Assembly: GCA_946481065.1 (NCBI GenBank)
Contig: CAMLMA010000084.1
Coordinates: 1 to 7,783 of the forward strand
Direction of reading: 5' to 3'
Source: an uncultured Nitrosomonadales bacterium
Lineage (GTDB): Bacteria > Pseudomonadota > Gammaproteobacteria > Burkholderiales > Methylophilaceae
DNA: 7,783 nucleotides
The notes beneath the pieces were generated by a model. It was not told where the DNA came from. It saw only the letters and a program-made list of their open reading frames with translations, and made no database searches. Positions 5,884-7,783 of the stretch are shown here, piece after piece; the stretch's first letter is position 1, and each line of letters begins with the position of its first letter. The position numbers and the translations under genes were made by a program.

Positions 5884-6633
5884 TTGCAGAATACGTTACG
5901 TATCGCCACCTTCAACATCCACAAGGGCGTGACCAGCTTCAACGCCCGTTTCGCCTTGCACCAGCAGCGCGACCTCATCCGCAAGCTGCATGCGGATATC
6001 GTTTTCCTGCAGGAGGTACGTGACCTGCATATCCCACACAGTCGTCGCTTCTCCGGCTGGCCGGAGAACGGCCAGGCCGAGTTTCTCGCCGACGCGGTAT
6101 GGCCGGACTATGCCTATGGGCGGAATTCGGTGTATCCGGCCGGCCATCACGGCAATGCCCTGCTGTCGAAATTCCCCATCATCAGTAGCGTCAATGAGGA
6201 TATCTCGGCGCATGCGGTCGAGCAGCGTGGGATGCTGCACTGCGAGATCGCGGTGCCGGGCTGGGAGCAGCCGCTGCATTGCCTCTGCGTGCATCTGGGG
6301 CTGTTCTCGCGCTGGCGCCGCAAGCAGGTGCATGCCATGCGCGAACGCATCGAGGCGACCATCCCGTCCGACGCGCCGCTCATCATCGCCGGCGATTTCA
6401 ACGACTGGGGCATGAGCGCCGGCAAGATCCTGGTCGAAGGCCTGCACCTGCGCGAAGTGTTCGAGCATCATCACGGCCGCTCGGCCCGCAGTTTCCCCTC
6501 GGTGCTGCCCATGTTCCGGCTCGACCGCATCTACACACGCGGCTTCCATGTGCACCACGCCGAAGTCCATGCCAGCGCCGATTTCGCCAAGGTCTCCGAT
6601 CACGCTGCGCTGAGCGCGCTATTATCACGCTGA
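5884..6633 (+). CDS. ybhP: Endonuclease/exonuclease/phosphatase-fold protein (YbhP-like)
   Basis: This 249-residue metal-dependent hydrolase of the EEP superfamily covers nearly its whole length with that fold. The motifs appear in order: IATFNIHKG (residues 7-15, N11), VFLQEV with the metal-binding E44, HGNALLSKFP, CVHLGLF, GDFNDW (D171, N173) and VSDHAALS (D239, H240). The superfamily includes DNA-repair nucleases and phospho-ester or phospholipid hydrolases; sequence alone does not choose between them. It immediately precedes, and overlaps by one base, a clsB gene, as E. coli ybhP precedes clsB, and its size is close to YbhP (about 250). This linkage favours a role around membrane phospholipid turnover, by inference. 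Translation begins at TTG 5884 behind a good AAGGG. Some residues after the start (MQNTLR) are variable, and starting inside would remove the first beta strand. Confidence 0.92.
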   Translation: MQNTLRIATFNIHKGVTSFNARFALHQQRDLIRKLHADIVFLQEVRDLHIPHSRRFSGWPENGQAEFLADAVWPDYAYGRNSVYPAGHHGNALLSKFPIISSVNEDISAHAVEQRGMLHCEIAVPGWEQPLHCLCVHLGLFSRWRRKQVHAMRERIEATIPSDAPLIIAGDFNDWGMSAGKILVEGLHLREVFEHHHGRSARSFPSVLPMFRLDRIYTRGFHVHHAEVHASADFAKVSDHAALSALLSR

Positions 6634-7783
6634 TGAATCATTACTTCTCCGGCAACCAGATCACGCTGTTACGTAACGGCACGGAGTATTTCCCGGCGAT
6701 CGAGGCGGCCATCGACGCCGCCAGGCTGGAGATCCATCTGCAGGCCTACATCTACGAAAAGGACGAGACCGGCATCCGCATCGGTGAAGCCCTCAAGCGT
6801 GCCGTCGATCGTGGTGTGGTGGTATGCGTGCTGCTCGATGGCTACGGCAGCAAGAACCTGCCTGCGGATTATGTCGAGACGTTGCGCGCGGCCGGTATCA
6901 AGCTCATGTTCTTCCGGCCGAAGATCTCGCCGTGGACCCTGAAACGCAACCGCCTGCGCCGCCTGCATCGCAAGGTCCTGGTGGTGGACGGTTGCCTGGC
7001 CTTTGTCGGCGGCATCAATATCATCGATGACCAGAACTGTCCCGGCAACAACGCGCCACGCGTCGATTATGCGGTCAAGGTCGAAGGGCCGCTGGTGCGC
7101 CGCATCCATACCAGCATCTACCGCCACTGGCGTCGTATCAGCTGGATGCATTTCCGTCAGGCGCACGACAACCCGGTCGAACGGCTGCCGCAACCGACCA
7201 CCGCCGGCAATATGCGTGCGGCGTATGTCATCCGCAACAACGTACTGCATCGGCGCGACATCGAAAGAGCTTATCTGCGCGCGATCGGCACGGCCCGGCG
7301 CGAGATTCTCATCGCCAATGCCTATTTCCTGCCCGGCAAGGCTTTCCGTCGCGCCCTCATCGCCGCCAGCAAGCGCGGGGTGCGCGTGCGCGTGCTGCTG
7401 CAGGGCAAGATGGAATACTGGCTCATGTTCGCCACGCATGCGGTGTATGGCTTGTTTCTCCGCCATAACATCGAGATCTACGAATACCGCAAGAGCTTCA
7501 TGCACAGCAAGGTCGCTGTCGTCGACGATCTGTGGGCGACCGTCGGCTCGTCGAACATCGACCCCATGAGCCTGCTGCTCGCACACGAGGCCAACGTGGT
7601 GGTGCGTAACCGGGAGTTCGCCACGCTGCTGCGACAAGATATCGAACACGCGATCGAGGCCGGCGGTTACCGCATCCGCACCGAAGACTGGAACGGGCGA
7701 CACGTGTTCCGGCGTTTCTTCTCCTGGGCTACCTACCTGCTGGTGCGCATCATGATGGGGATCGCCGGCTTCCCGAAAGGGCG
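6633..7783 (+). CDS. clsB: Cardiolipin synthase B, phospholipase D family (3' end outside window)
   Basis: This enzyme makes cardiolipin at the inner membrane by phosphatidyl transfer through a phospho-histidine intermediate. The frame stays open to the window edge, giving 383 residues of an expected 400-415 or so. Both HKD motifs are intact: HRKVLVVDG...GG (H112, K114, D119) and HSKVAVVDD...GSSN (H291, K293, D298). The order FVGGINI, then IANAYFLPG, then VGSSNIDPMSLLLAHEAN is that of ClsB rather than of nucleases. There are no N-terminal membrane helices, which separates it from the ClsA type, while the visible C-terminus (around FFSWATYLLVRIMMG) is hydrophobic and amphipathic. ATG 6633 shares its A with the ybhP TGA stop (TGATG) and lacks its own Shine-Dalgarno, so translational coupling is expected. 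Other PLD-family transferases remain possible, but the ybhP linkage supports ClsB. Confidence 0.94.
   Translation, partial: MNHYFSGNQITLLRNGTEYFPAIEAAIDAARLEIHLQAYIYEKDETGIRIGEALKRAVDRGVVVCVLLDGYGSKNLPADYVETLRAAGIKLMFFRPKISPWTLKRNRLRRLHRKVLVVDGCLAFVGGINIIDDQNCPGNNAPRVDYAVKVEGPLVRRIHTSIYRHWRRISWMHFRQAHDNPVERLPQPTTAGNMRAAYVIRNNVLHRRDIERAYLRAIGTARREILIANAYFLPGKAFRRALIAASKRGVRVRVLLQGKMEYWLMFATHAVYGLFLRHNIEIYEYRKSFMHSKVAVVDDLWATVGSSNIDPMSLLLAHEANVVVRNREFATLLRQDIEHAIEAGGYRIRTEDWNGRHVFRRFFSWATYLLVRIMMGIAGFPKG

Noticed and set aside
6669..7703. Long minus-strand open frame opposite clsB (344 codons)
   Set aside because: The plus strand encodes intact HKD motifs throughout; the antisense translation resembles no family and has no ribosome site that I can see.

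Overview
This is an ordinary-looking, fairly GC-rich proteobacterial chromosome segment. All eight genes I can support lie on the + strand and nearly fill the window; the longest non-coding stretch is 124 bases (5760-5883). Protein sequence character, TG-n-TAAAAT-type -10 elements and the nudB / ybhP / clsB neighbourhood point to a Betaproteobacterium (Nitrosomonadales-like). That placement is an inference from family resemblance, not a search result. I see no insertion sequence, phage gene, CRISPR array, tRNA or rRNA.

Region 1 (2-529) is apt, the adenine salvage phosphoribosyltransferase, with its upstream region cut off by the window edge.

Region 2 (556-4151) is the unusual part: three genes that look like a protein-modification module. 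The first encodes an N-terminal SEC-C zinc motif, five back-to-back TPRs and a complete GT41 (OGT/SPINDLY-like) catalytic region. The second encodes a stand-alone protein made almost wholly of nine TPRs, most carrying the asparagine at repeat position 6 that lines the OGT superhelix. The third, 7 bases downstream, encodes a small 2OG-Fe(II) oxygenase with an H-x-E...H metal site. The hypothesis is a glycosyltransferase and a hydroxylase acting on proteins, with TPR scaffolds selecting the targets. No substrate is visible in the window.

Region 3 (4185-7783) is housekeeping: nudB (folate pathway Nudix hydrolase), nadA (quinolinate synthase, long subfamily, without nadB or nadC nearby), then ybhP (EEP-fold phosphatase/nuclease relative) and clsB (cardiolipin synthase, running off the right edge). 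The last two overlap by one base and form the same pair as E. coli ybhP-clsB.

Small signals: a -10-like hexamer begins exactly 12 bases before the ATG of both nudB and nadA, and neither gene has a Shine-Dalgarno, so leaderless mRNAs are possible. A near-perfect 22-base inverted repeat lies just after nadA. An extended -10 precedes the TPR gene. ybhP starts with TTG behind a good AAGGG ribosome site.
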